The notes under the pieces were generated by a model. That model was not told the origin of the DNA. It made no database searches and saw only the letters and a program-made list of their open reading frames with translations. This document shows positions 43,089-51,682 of a stretch of 64,000 nucleotides of DNA, in pieces. Source of the DNA: Pedobacter cryoconitis (GTDB lineage: Bacteria; Bacteroidota; Bacteroidia; Sphingobacteriales; Sphingobacteriaceae). Where the stretch lies: positions 496,001 through 560,000 of the forward strand of contig NZ_JACHCC010000001.1 in NCBI RefSeq assembly GCF_014207135.1, written 5' to 3'. A program made the translations under genes and the position numbers. Within the stretch, counting starts at the first letter, position 1. Each line of letters begins with the position of its first letter.

Positions 43089-45875
43089 TTATTTTTTTGT
43101 AGGTGCACCACCCATTTTGTTAAAATCCCAGCTCAGAGAAGCCATAAAATATCTTTTAATGGTAGTGTAGCTGGTTTGTGTAATCATAGTTCCATTCGCA
43201 TTTCTGTCGAAACCTACATTCTGGTTCAGTAAGTCATTTGCAGCAATCGAGAACTTCAGGCTTTCTGATTTCAGGAATTTTTTGCTGATCCTGGCATTTA
43301 GCAGCAGCAGATGAAAATCTGTCGCGAAAGACTGTGTTTTTGCTCTATATTGATAACTGGCATCCGAACCGAACTCAAATTTACCAGGTAAATAAACCGT
43401 GAAATTGCTATTTCCAGTTAATCCCCAGCCGTTATCATTAGTTGATTTCTGTAAAGAGGATTGGTTGGTCGTATAAGAAGGGCCAAAAGAGATACGGCCT
43501 TCAAATTTTTTCTCTTTATACTTTGATAAAGAGAGTTCGGCGTAATAGCTGTTGGAATTGGTTTGGTTTAATGAACCATTGATATAGCTATAATAGGTAT
43601 TTCCGTTAGTGTTGAAATTGATACCCGGGCTCAGATCCATAAATTTTAACTTCTTTTCAAATCCGGCGTATAAATAGTAATTGCTGGTTTGCTTATCGGA
43701 GAGATTGGTAGATTGATAAACGCTTTTACCAGTTGCATCCGTATTTACACTATTCACTATAGGATTTGATGTAAAATTGTAACTACCACCTATATAGATA
43801 TTCTGGCCACTTAAAACTTTGTAAGAGTAATAATTCAGGTTTACTGTGTTGGTAAATGAGGTCTTCAGGTCGGGATTACCTAATCTGATATTTAGGGGGT
43901 CAGTATTATTTCTTACGGGTTGTACCTGGTCAATGGATGGCTGGGTAGTATTACCGTTGTAGCTAAGATTCAAAGATCTTTGCTGACTGAATTTATACCT
44001 GATACTGGCTTGTGGATTCCAGTTAACGAAATTTCTTTTATAGCTGGTATTATTGATCACGTCTTTCTGATCAAAATTGATCAGTGAAACCTTAGTTCCG
44101 AAGTTAATCGTGGTCTTATCTTTTTTGAAATTCAGGATAGCTCCACCCAGGTTAGAAAATTGATTTAGCTTATAATTATTACTATAGACTGTATCCAGGA
44201 TAGTATAATTCCCGTCTGGGGCCTTATTGAATGATTTTCTGTTGGCGCTGCTGTTGTTAAAACCGAGTCCATAATTCAGAATAAGTGATAAAGTTTTTGA
44301 TAAAGGCTCTGTATAAGCAAGACTGCCGGTAAATATGGAAGATTTAATGGTATTGATCTTATACTGATCTACAATCTGGCTGCTGTCTTTAACACCTTTG
44401 GAATTGAAGAAATCATTTTCAGAGTTTAAGAATCCTTTAGTTTCACTTTGTTTAATCGATTCACTGAGACTTAAAGATAAAGTACGGCCTGTTTTCTTTA
44501 GCTTTTTTGTCCAGAACGCTTTTGCATTGAAAAGTTTATCATGCTCATTGTTGGACACGGTTCTTAGGCTTTTATTTAATAGCAGGCCATTAGATGAACT
44601 GTTTCCTGAATATGTACTGTGTGCTTCACTGTTTTTTGCAGTTCCATCTACCGAGAGTTTTAAATTAGATGTAGTATCAAGTTTTACCTGGTATGTCGCG
44701 TCGAGTTTTTGACGGAACATATAGTTATTGAACTGTTCGTCCGAGTTCGAATTGATAATTCCTGTCGGCAGATTGTTCTGACTCAAAATGTTTTTTGTAC
44801 CGTCCACATTTAATGAGCCTATTTTATAATTTGCATTGATTGACTCTTTATCGTTATTCCATTTGGAATCGTAATGTAAACCTCCGGCTCTGGCCAGCGG
44901 GATACCCTGACCGTTGTATTGTCCGTTGTACGAATCAAGCGCATCACCTCCTCCAAAAGAGAAAGAAACACCTCCATCCTGGAATTGAACATTATCGGCA
45001 CCTGAACCATATTTATTGCTATCCTCCCAGCCTAAACCCAGTTTACCTGTATTGGCAATAGTACCATAAGCAGAGAATTTCTGTTTGGCTTTAAAAGCGT
45101 TAAACATGCCTTGTCCCTGGTAAAACTTGTTAGTCGCGACACCTCCATCCAGTTTCCCAAAGTAACCGTTCTTTTTGTCTTCTTTAAGTTTAATATTGAT
45201 GGTTTTCTCCTTCTGACCGTCATCTATACCTGTAAAGGCAGCCTGATCACTCTTTTTATCATAGAGCTGGACCTTATCTACCATATCACCTCTCAGGTTT
45301 TTAGTCACCAGGGTGGGGTCATCTCCAAAGAACTCTTCTCCGTCAACGAGTACTTTGTTTACCTTCTGGCCCTGGGCAGTGATCTTTCCATCTTTATCTA
45401 CTTGTATACCTGGTAATTGTTTCAGCAGGTCTTCTACTTTTGAATTGGGCTGGATCTGGTAGGAGGAGGCATTAAATTCGGTGGTGTCACCTTTGATTTT
45501 TATGGCAGTAGCCTTTCCTTTGATGATCACATCGGCAAGAAGGGTTGCTTTGAGCGTTAATTTTATTTTCCCAAAATCAACACTGGTTTTGGAGCTGTCC
45601 AGACTGAACGGTTCCACATAATCTGCGTATCCGGGGTAGGTAACCAATAAAAACAGTTTCCCTTTTGGCAGGTGGGGAATACTGAAGTTACCGTTTTCAC
45701 CAGCCCGGGAAAATTTGACCAGGGTAGAGTCCTTAGCGCGCAACACGCTGATTGTCGTATGATGCAAACTTGCACCAGAGGTGTGATCAGTCACAGATCC
45801 CTTGACAGACCAGGGGTCTTGTGCCAGGGCAGTGATAGAAAAAAGGCAGAAAAAAAGCAGGATAAATAATTTCAT
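43089..45875 (-). CDS. TonB-type outer-membrane beta-barrel protein with CarboxypepD_reg-like domain
   Basis: This 928-residue protein has a signal peptide (1-18), then a carboxypeptidase-regulatory-like beta-sandwich (about 22-115: VKGSVTDHTSGASLHHTTI, GNFSIPHLPKGKLFLLVTY), a plug-like segment (VEDLLKQLPGIQVDKDGKIT, KVLVDGEEFFGDDPTLVTK) and a long beta-barrel to the end (LSWDFNKMGG). It is likely a TonB-dependent outer-membrane receptor or related barrel. It shares an operon with the GLPGLI gene downstream. The substrate is unknown. Confidence 0.88.
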   Translation of the reverse strand: MKLFILLFFCLFSITALAQDPWSVKGSVTDHTSGASLHHTTISVLRAKDSTLVKFSRAGENGNFSIPHLPKGKLFLLVTYPGYADYVEPFSLDSSKTSVDFGKIKLTLKATLLADVIIKGKATAIKIKGDTTEFNASSYQIQPNSKVEDLLKQLPGIQVDKDGKITAQGQKVNKVLVDGEEFFGDDPTLVTKNLRGDMVDKVQLYDKKSDQAAFTGIDDGQKEKTINIKLKEDKKNGYFGKLDGGVATNKFYQGQGMFNAFKAKQKFSAYGTIANTGKLGLGWEDSNKYGSGADNVQFQDGGVSFSFGGGDALDSYNGQYNGQGIPLARAGGLHYDSKWNNDKESINANYKIGSLNVDGTKNILSQNNLPTGIINSNSDEQFNNYMFRQKLDATYQVKLDTTSNLKLSVDGTAKNSEAHSTYSGNSSSNGLLLNKSLRTVSNNEHDKLFNAKAFWTKKLKKTGRTLSLSLSESIKQSETKGFLNSENDFFNSKGVKDSSQIVDQYKINTIKSSIFTGSLAYTEPLSKTLSLILNYGLGFNNSSANRKSFNKAPDGNYTILDTVYSNNYKLNQFSNLGGAILNFKKDKTTINFGTKVSLINFDQKDVINNTSYKRNFVNWNPQASIRYKFSQQRSLNLSYNGNTTQPSIDQVQPVRNNTDPLNIRLGNPDLKTSFTNTVNLNYYSYKVLSGQNIYIGGSYNFTSNPIVNSVNTDATGKSVYQSTNLSDKQTSNYYLYAGFEKKLKFMDLSPGINFNTNGNTYYSYINGSLNQTNSNSYYAELSLSKYKEKKFEGRISFGPSYTTNQSSLQKSTNDNGWGLTGNSNFTVYLPGKFEFGSDASYQYRAKTQSFATDFHLLLLNARISKKFLKSESLKFSIAANDLLNQNVGFDRNANGTMITQTSYTTIKRYFMASLSWDFNKMGGAPTKK

Positions 45876-46165
45876 ATCGGTTAAGTATGAGGCTAATATA
45901 TAACTAAATTCTTAGGAGATGTGTTAATACGATTGTTAAATAGAGTTAAAGTTTGTTAAATTATTCTTTTATGATTCTTTGATTAATCATCTAGGCTAAT
46001 TCAGCAACATTTAGTTAGTGTATTGTTAAGACCCGAAAACGACGTTTTTGTTACATATCCTGGTAACATTAAGCAAAAAATGCGACCTGGTTCTCCAGGG
46101 CGGTTCTGGCCGGATAGGAGAGACCTTGAAAAAAAAGCAAAAAAAAACAGGCCCTTTTTAATATC

Positions 46166-46222
46166 AGAAAAACGTTTTTCTAAATCTATAAGTGTAGAAT
46201 TACATTCAACAGTATTGTTGAA
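46166..46222. promoter_or_regulatory. Two palindromes upstream of the ECF sigma gene
   Basis: AGAAAAACGTTTTTCT (46166-46181) is a perfect 16-bp palindrome. TTCAACA-GTAT-TGTTGAA (46205-46222) is a perfect 7-bp inverted repeat. Their centres are 40 bp apart, about four turns. They sit 65-120 bp before the sigma start and are candidate operators. The rest of the 45876-46269 gap holds a GC-richer hairpin region at 46045-46130 and no gene. Confidence 0.4.
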
Positions 46223-46287
46223 TTAGAAAAAAGTATTTAACATTGGATATTAATTAGTTATAGAATTATGTGGGAGTAAATGACAAT

Positions 46288-46923
46288 ATGAGAGTGAAAA
46301 CTGTAGAAAATATGCGCTGGAGTGACGAAGAATTAATCAGTCATATCAGGGCGGGAAACAGAAATGCATTTGAACAACTTTACAGAGATCATAGCGGTGG
46401 GATTTACTGCAATCTGAGGAAACTGACCAGAGATGATGACCTGGCGAAAGAGCTGCTTCAGGATGTCTTCATTAAAGTATGGGAAAAGAAAGCAGTACTC
46501 AGATCTGACAAGCCATTCCGGTTTTATTTATTTGGGATGGCCAGAAATACATTAACTGATTTCTACCGTAAGGTTAAGCGTGACAAACAGATGTTGCAAA
46601 ATCTTCAGCTACTGGCTTCCGAAATTACACATCAACCGATTGAGTCTATAGTAACCGGTGCAGAAGAGGAATTATTGCTCCAGGCAGTAGATTCTCTTCC
46701 ACCCCAAAGAAAAAAAGTATTTGTGCTTTGTAAGCTGGAGGGTAAATCATATGAGGAGGTCAGTAAACTGCTGGGGATTTCTACTTCGACTATTGGAGAT
46801 CATATCGTCAAAGGGATTAAATCTATTAAAAATCAATTGCTTAGTCCTGATCGTGTATTGTTGGTTTTGGGTATTTCGATGGTGATCAGTTTTGTAGAAT
46901 ATGTCTGGCAGAAAATATTTTAA
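46288..46923 (+). CDS. ECF-type RNA polymerase sigma factor with hydrophobic C-terminal tail
   Basis: The 211-residue product (ATG 46288; a GTG at 46270 would add six) has region 2 (NAFEQLYRDHSGGIYCNLRK, LLQDVFIKVWEK, RFYLFGMARNTLTDFYRK) and region 4 (LPPQRKKVFVLCKLEGKSYE, GISTSTIGDHIVKGIKSI). The last 22 residues, VLLVLGISMVISFVEYVWQK, are hydrophobic and could be a membrane helix. This pattern fits Bacteroidetes-expansion RpoE-like sigma factors, from memory. No anti-sigma or SusCD partner follows. Confidence 0.88.
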   Translation: MRVKTVENMRWSDEELISHIRAGNRNAFEQLYRDHSGGIYCNLRKLTRDDDLAKELLQDVFIKVWEKKAVLRSDKPFRFYLFGMARNTLTDFYRKVKRDKQMLQNLQLLASEITHQPIESIVTGAEEELLLQAVDSLPPQRKKVFVLCKLEGKSYEEVSKLLGISTSTIGDHIVKGIKSIKNQLLSPDRVLLVLGISMVISFVEYVWQKIF

Positions 46924-47053
46924 AAAAAGATGAAAAGGGAGCAGATGAAAAAAGAGACTTCTCCGTCTTTACAATACAACAGCACCCAATAAAGATATTG
47001 TCATCAACGCCCGTTGCTCTGACAAGTTTAGGTAAATAATAGTTAATAAGCCG

Positions 47054-47089
47054 GCCGATGTACGTGGATGCGACATCGGCTGATTTTTT
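47054..47089 (+). terminator. Hairpin terminator downstream of the sigma gene
   Basis: GCCGATGT (47054-47061) pairs with ACATCGGC (47073-47080), followed by TGATTTTTT. It likely ends the sigma transcript. A second hairpin AGAGGC...GCCTCT follows at about 47095-47120. The 46924-47362 gap also holds two very short open frames (46930 and 47152). Confidence 0.7.
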
Positions 47090-47151
47090 GAAGAGAGGCT
47101 TATGGTGATTAATTGCCTCTATGTAGGACGAAACTTGTGTTAACCTAAGCT

Positions 47152-47286
47152 ATGAAAGTAGTATTAGATTATAAGTTGTTAAATTTCCTTAACTTACTGT
47201 CTGCTCAAATGTTGACTCCAGATCAGGTATTTTTATTCCACGATAATGAATTAAGTAAGGCGGTTATTTGCCTGGAATATACCTGA
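47152..47286 (+). CDS. Possible small ORF, 44 residues
   Basis: The frame ATG 47152 to TGA 47286 codes for 44 residues, with a hydrophobic-helix start (VVLDYKLLNFLNLLSAQML) and an acidic end. No family was recognised. It sits after a terminator hairpin and before the J-domain gene. It may be real, a remnant or chance. Confidence 0.2.
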   Translation: MKVVLDYKLLNFLNLLSAQMLTPDQVFLFHDNELSKAVICLEYT

Positions 47287-47362
47287 TGATAAAATAAAAC
47301 CTATGTTGGCACTAGTTAATCACTTATATGCCTTTAAATACAAGTTAAACAATAATTAAAGT

Positions 47363-48442
47363 ATGAATAGCGTAGATTACTATAAAACACTTGGAATTGG
47401 AGAGAAAGCAACCATTAAAGAGATAAAAAAAGCCTTTAGAAAACTGGCGCACAAATATCATCCTGACAAAAATAAGCAAGATGAGAACGCCACCAGAAAA
47501 TTCGCCGAAATCTATCAAGCCTATAAAACCCTAAGTGATCCGGAAAGACGCAATAAATATGACCAGTACGGGAGTGCCCAACAGTTTGAACAGGCCGAAC
47601 GACAAGAAAGCCAGCAAGATCGAGACCAGGAATATGCAGCCGCATTCCGGGAGACAGATGAGTATAAAAAATTGATATCCAGTATTGAGAACGCTGAGCT
47701 ATGGCACCCGGTTATCATTTTTATCATTGCGATATCCGTTATTGTTGATCTGATTTCCATTACATATCCCATATTGTACAACCGAAAGGTAAATCAAGAA
47801 AACGAGCTTAGCATAAAAGAATATAACAAAGAACGGAACACCATTGCCTCTATAGAAAATTTACTACCCACATTTGGGCCGGTATACCTGTATACCAATG
47901 ATAGTGGAGCTCTGGCTAAACTGGTCCCTGATATTAAAGGTGTAGCTTTCGAATCAGCAGAAGACAGACAAGCATTTAATAAGTCTTTTGTGCAAAGACC
48001 AGATCATATTGGTGTGGTTACTATCATCACGACCAGCGATCAGCAATCATTTCAGACATCAGAAAGTGTTTTTGATAAAGTCGTGGGGAAATTAAAGCTC
48101 CAGTTTATGTTCTATGACCTTGTTGACGAAATTCCGCATAACACCGCAAGACTTAGAGACAAAACCATTGACTTAAGCTTAGGTAAAAAGTACAGTACAG
48201 CATACTGTATCAACTTCAACGATAAGCCACAGATCAAGGAAAATATGCAGGGTTTTACACCATTTCTTCTCCTCAAAAAATACCGGAATCTTAAAGTATA
48301 CATGACAGTTCGGTCGACCAGAGACAAGACCATGCAGGTCGATTTACCAACCTTTAAATATGCAATAAGCGTCGTAAATAAGCGATTACATCAATTGCAT
48401 ATTGATACCACTGCATTTAAAATGAGCTTGTTTGACAGATAA
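47363..48442 (+). CDS. Membrane-anchored J-domain protein
   Basis: This 359-residue protein has an N-terminal J domain (about 4-70) with an intact HPD at His33-Pro34-Asp35 ([12 protein letters not shown]). A Gln/Glu-rich linker (75-110) and one membrane helix near 115-138 ([18 protein letters not shown]) follow. The 220-residue C-terminal part has no family I recognise. There is no Gly/Phe region, zinc finger or DnaJ substrate domain. It should recruit Hsp70 (DnaK) to the inner membrane, with the unknown domain probably on the far side. The neighbours are orphans. Confidence 0.85.
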   Translation: MNSVDYYKTLGIGEKATIKEIKKAFRKLAHKYHPDKNKQDENATRKFAEIYQAYKTLSDPERRNKYDQYGSAQQFEQAERQESQQDRDQEYAAAFRETDEYKKLISSIENAELWHPVIIFIIAISVIVDLISITYPILYNRKVNQENELSIKEYNKERNTIASIENLLPTFGPVYLYTNDSGALAKLVPDIKGVAFESAEDRQAFNKSFVQRPDHIGVVTIITTSDQQSFQTSESVFDKVVGKLKLQFMFYDLVDEIPHNTARLRDKTIDLSLGKKYSTAYCINFNDKPQIKENMQGFTPFLLLKKYRNLKVYMTVRSTRDKTMQVDLPTFKYAISVVNKRLHQLHIDTTAFKMSLFDR

Positions 48443-48494
48443 TCCAAACCGCTATGTTTCGCTCAGTTGTAAGTATAAACTCTGAGCTTTTCTA

Positions 48495-48872
48495 TTGAAG
48501 GTTGAATTGAAAAACGTTAGCTTAGCGCTTATGGAATTTATAGACTTTAAACTGCCTGAAATAGTATTCTTAGAGCCAAGCGAACATCTGGGTAACGAGC
48601 TTAAGGGGAGGACCGTAATACAACATAATGTTTCTCATACCGTACTTGAAGTGGTAGCGCTGGATGAAGTAGATGGTGTTAATTTTAATACAGGCATCAA
48701 AACTTATGAATTTGAGTTTCTAAATATTTATGGTTTGGTTGAAAACCATTTGTTTGCAGTTCATTTCACATTAGAGGAAGATAAATTGCCGGAGATATTT
48801 ATCCAATGTTCTGAATGGTACAGAGAATATCTCAGATGGGAAGACCGGAACATTATAGAGGATGAGGAATAA
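48495..48872 (+). CDS. Orphan acidic protein, function unknown
   Basis: This 125-residue soluble protein starts at TTG 48495 or ATG 48531 (MEFIDFKLPEIVFLEP). It is strand-rich with an acidic C-terminus (WEDRNIIEDEE). It has the size and acidity of some immunity-type proteins, but no toxin gene adjoins it. I do not recognise a family. It follows the J-domain gene by 52 bp. Confidence 0.55.
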   Translation: MKVELKNVSLALMEFIDFKLPEIVFLEPSEHLGNELKGRTVIQHNVSHTVLEVVALDEVDGVNFNTGIKTYEFEFLNIYGLVENHLFAVHFTLEEDKLPEIFIQCSEWYREYLRWEDRNIIEDEE

Positions 48873-48965
48873 TCAAATTTCTAGTATACATCGCAACCTT
48901 TCAGAAATGAAGGGCTTTTTTATTCCAGATTACCGCCTTGTATGGAAGATAAATTAAAATTTCTT

Positions 48966-49388
48966 TTAAGCACCGGCATTTAACTGTTTCGACATTGGCA
49001 GGACAACAATTGGGTTTAAATCTGTTCTAGCCACCTTAAGTTCAACTATCTTCATCTCATTAACCAGAGCTTCCAATTGTTCAATAAGCTCCGCATCTAA
49101 ATGTTCTGGAGCAGGATGATTATTATCAATGAACTTTTTTGCGGCGATATGAATAAATTCTGAAACAGTAATTTGTCCATCAGCAGACAAATAAATTTCC
49201 TGAGGCCAAAAATCCATAGTAATCATCGTTGGCCTATCATTCAGTTTAGAAGCGACATAAATTTCTTTCTTATTTAACCAATCCCAGGGTTTTACGCGAA
49301 TAAAGTACTTGTCTTTTAACAAAGAAGCCTCTAAGGCCTGAAATTCAGGCACGCTGATCTTTTTTCTTTTAAAAAATTCCCCGAACAT
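48966..49388 (-). CDS. Orphan cytoplasmic protein, function unknown
   Basis: This 140-residue protein has no signal peptide or membrane helix. It is strand-rich first (YFIRVKPWDWLNKKEIYVAS, PTMITMDFWPQEIYLSADGQ), with a helical end (AELIEQLEALVNEMKIVEL). No family was recognised. It is convergent with the previous orphan; the gap between them (48873-48965) is short. The next 285 bp (49389-49673) hold one weak TTG-started frame and nothing I trust. Confidence 0.55.
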   Translation of the reverse strand: MFGEFFKRKKISVPEFQALEASLLKDKYFIRVKPWDWLNKKEIYVASKLNDRPTMITMDFWPQEIYLSADGQITVSEFIHIAAKKFIDNNHPAPEHLDAELIEQLEALVNEMKIVELKVARTDLNPIVVLPMSKQLNAGA

Positions 49389-49673
49389 ATTTATAGATTA
49401 AAAGCGTTATAAAATTCAGATCTACACTATTGCTTAACAAGGAAGGTCTGTTTGTAAAGATTGTTAAGTTATACGAATATATGAGATTTTCATATTCGTA
49501 TAGTAAAGAAAATCATAGCTTTTGGAAATCAACATTTTTAGTTTTGATACCGCTAATTGAGATAGGGAAGTACAATATCACCCGGTTTTTAGCTGAGATT
49601 ATGCTTTGGCGATAATTTCACTAGTTTTGCTGTTCATCAAATAAGATCAGTTCCTGATCATCAGAATCTGCCT

Positions 49674-50531
49674 ATGTTACAAAAAAAATCTTTGCTATAC
49701 CGATATGGCTTCATTTTCTTTTTTACGCTGATATCCTTACCTGTTGTCGCTCACGATGCCCAAAAACGGGATAAGCCCCATCATCTTTTTTCGGTAAATC
49801 CGGATTGGGATAAATTTTATGTTTTTCTAAAGACGAACATCAAATACCCAAAAGATGCCCGTTATGCTGACCTTAGCGGAACTAATCAGTATAAATTCAG
49901 CGTCGAGAATGGGCTGGTCAAAAATATAACGTCTGTTTATGAATCAGATGGTATCGGTTTCGGAACTGAAATCGGAAAGGTATTACTTTCATATCATGAT
50001 TTTAAAAGTTCTCAAAATGGTAATTATACCATACAAATATCTTTTGAATTAACCGGATCAGCGCATGCCTTGAAAAATCAGGGACTACGTCCGGTAGCAG
50101 GATATAAACCCCTGGATAAAATCATCATCCTTGCTCTTGGTAAAAAAGACCAGGAAAAATATGTAAACCAGATTGCTGACCCGGGACAAGGACCCGTAAA
50201 TAACAACGATCAGGAGGTTTATGTAACCACCGAAACAAAACCCTATTTTCCGGGAGGGTTGGATAAATTTGATAGTTATGTTAAATCGGTTGCAAAGCAT
50301 CCCGAAAAAGCTAAGGATTTTAATATGGAAGCAAAGGTCTTTTTATCTTTTGTAGTGGAGAAAAATGGAGAAATCACAGATGTGAGGATTCTCAGAGATC
50401 CTGGTCTGGGGTTTGGGGACGAAGCTGCCCGGGTGATGAAGACATCTCCAAAATGGGTTCCGGCTACCACAGATGGTCAGATTGTAAGAGCAAACTATAG
50501 GGTTCCAATTACCTTCCCTGTGTCTCAGTAA
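49674..50531 (+). CDS. Exported protein with TonB C-terminal-like domain
   Basis: This 285-residue protein has a signal peptide (about 1-27). Two similar regions are seen: residues 40-125 (FYVFLKTNIKYPKDARYADLSG, FKSSQNGNYTIQISFELTG) and 185-285 (KFDSYVKSVAKHPEKAKDFN, FLSFVVEKNGEITDVRILRD, YRVPITFPV). The second is a TonB C-terminal domain and the first is a diverged copy. The protein lacks the TonB membrane anchor, so it is a soluble periplasmic relative rather than an energy transducer. A bidirectional terminator follows. Confidence 0.8.
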   Translation: MLQKKSLLYRYGFIFFFTLISLPVVAHDAQKRDKPHHLFSVNPDWDKFYVFLKTNIKYPKDARYADLSGTNQYKFSVENGLVKNITSVYESDGIGFGTEIGKVLLSYHDFKSSQNGNYTIQISFELTGSAHALKNQGLRPVAGYKPLDKIIILALGKKDQEKYVNQIADPGQGPVNNNDQEVYVTTETKPYFPGGLDKFDSYVKSVAKHPEKAKDFNMEAKVFLSFVVEKNGEITDVRILRDPGLGFGDEAARVMKTSPKWVPATTDGQIVRANYRVPITFPVSQ

Positions 50532-50533
50532 TG

Positions 50534-50572
50534 AAAAAGGGTAGCTAATCCTGAAGATTAACTACCCTTTTT
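50534..50572. terminator. Bidirectional terminator between TonB-like and RND adaptor genes
   Basis: AAAAAGGGTAGCTAAT and ATTAACTACCCTTTTT pair with one mismatch and a CCTGAAG loop. It serves both convergent genes. Confidence 0.88.
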
Positions 50573-50575
50573 CTA

Positions 50576-51682
50576 TTAATTCATTTTTGTGCCTTGTTTA
50601 ATATCGTCTGTGGCATGAATCACAATCTGATCACCTGGTTTCAGATTTCCAAAAACCTCAGTAGAATCAGTGCCAGCAAGTCCTTCCTTAATATCAGTCA
50701 GTAAAGCTTTTCCCTGAACTACCTTGATGATAAATTGTCTTTCGGTAGAACGTACAATTGCATCATTAGGTACCAGTAAAGATTTCGACGCAGAAAGCAG
50801 TGGGATTTTAACTTCTCCGTACATACCCGGTTTTAGTTTCAGGTCATCATTCTGTACATCGACCTCAATAGCCTCAGTCCGGGTTCCACCCAGTGAGTTA
50901 GCCGATCTGCTGATCATTTTCTGAAGATTTAACCCCGGGATAGCTGTGAAACTAATACTTACAGGAGCTTTAAGATCTACCTTATCTACATAAGCCTCCG
51001 GAATTTGCACTTCCAGACGCAATTTCTGCAGATGTTGGATGAGTAATAAAGGCTGTCCGGTTTTGGAAGTACCAGAAAGGGCTCCTGCAGAGACATTACG
51101 CTGTACAATTACCCCGTCAAATGGTGCCCTGATAGTCAGGTAACTTTGCATTGTTTTTACCGAATTGACATTGGAACGTTGTCCGTTGGCAGTTGCCTGG
51201 TCGGCTTTCATTTTAGAAAGCGCATTGTCCAGATCTAACTGAGAAACTGCTCCGGCCTCCTTTGAAGCATCTTTTAAACGTTTGTACTTATCTTCGCTGG
51301 CGCGGTATACTTCCATAGACTGCAAGTATTGTGATTGTGCTGCCTGTAACTGTGCCTCTATTTCCGGTGCTTCGAGCGTTAAAAGTAGTTGGCCCTTTTT
51401 AACTTTTGAACCACGGTCTACATAAAGATTCTTTACAAATCCATTGACTTTAGGATAGATGGCAACTTCCTCGAAAGGTTTGAGTTCTGCCGGTAACCGG
51501 ACTTCGCTGGCCAGACCTTTCTGGGTAATAACACCAATGTCATACTTTTTATCTGTTTGTTTGGCTTTGCCGGACAGGTCATTTGGTTTCTCTTTGCCAG
51601 CGCAGGCACTGAGAAGGAGTAAAAATGCTGGTAACCAGTATTTACCCTGGGTCAAACCGGATAATTTATATTGTGTTTTCAT
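50576..51682 (-). CDS. RND efflux periplasmic adaptor (membrane fusion) lipoprotein
   Basis: This 368-residue protein has a lipobox LLSACAGK (Cys near 27) and the adaptor layout: barrel-sandwich halves (PKVNGFVKNLYVDRGSKVKK, LTIRAPFDGVIVQRNVSAG), a coiled-coil hairpin between them (QLQAAQSQYLQSMEVYRASE), a beta-barrel and a membrane-proximal domain. It links the RND pump to the outer-membrane channel. It overlaps the RND gene by 17 bp and is the last gene of the operon. Confidence 0.93.
   Translation of the reverse strand: MKTQYKLSGLTQGKYWLPAFLLLLSACAGKEKPNDLSGKAKQTDKKYDIGVITQKGLASEVRLPAELKPFEEVAIYPKVNGFVKNLYVDRGSKVKKGQLLLTLEAPEIEAQLQAAQSQYLQSMEVYRASEDKYKRLKDASKEAGAVSQLDLDNALSKMKADQATANGQRSNVNSVKTMQSYLTIRAPFDGVIVQRNVSAGALSGTSKTGQPLLLIQHLQKLRLEVQIPEAYVDKVDLKAPVSISFTAIPGLNLQKMISRSANSLGGTRTEAIEVDVQNDDLKLKPGMYGEVKIPLLSASKSLLVPNDAIVRSTERQFIIKVVQGKALLTDIKEGLAGTDSTEVFGNLKPGDQIVIHATDDIKQGTKMN

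Noticed and set aside
46023..46226. 67-codon frame upstream of the ECF sigma gene
   Set aside because: It starts with TTG or GTG-like codons, covers hairpin and palindrome regions, and shows no family match.
49430..49615. 61-codon frame before the TonB-like gene
   Set aside because: It starts with TTG, has no upstream signal, and its sequence resembles no known family; it could be chance in AT-rich DNA.
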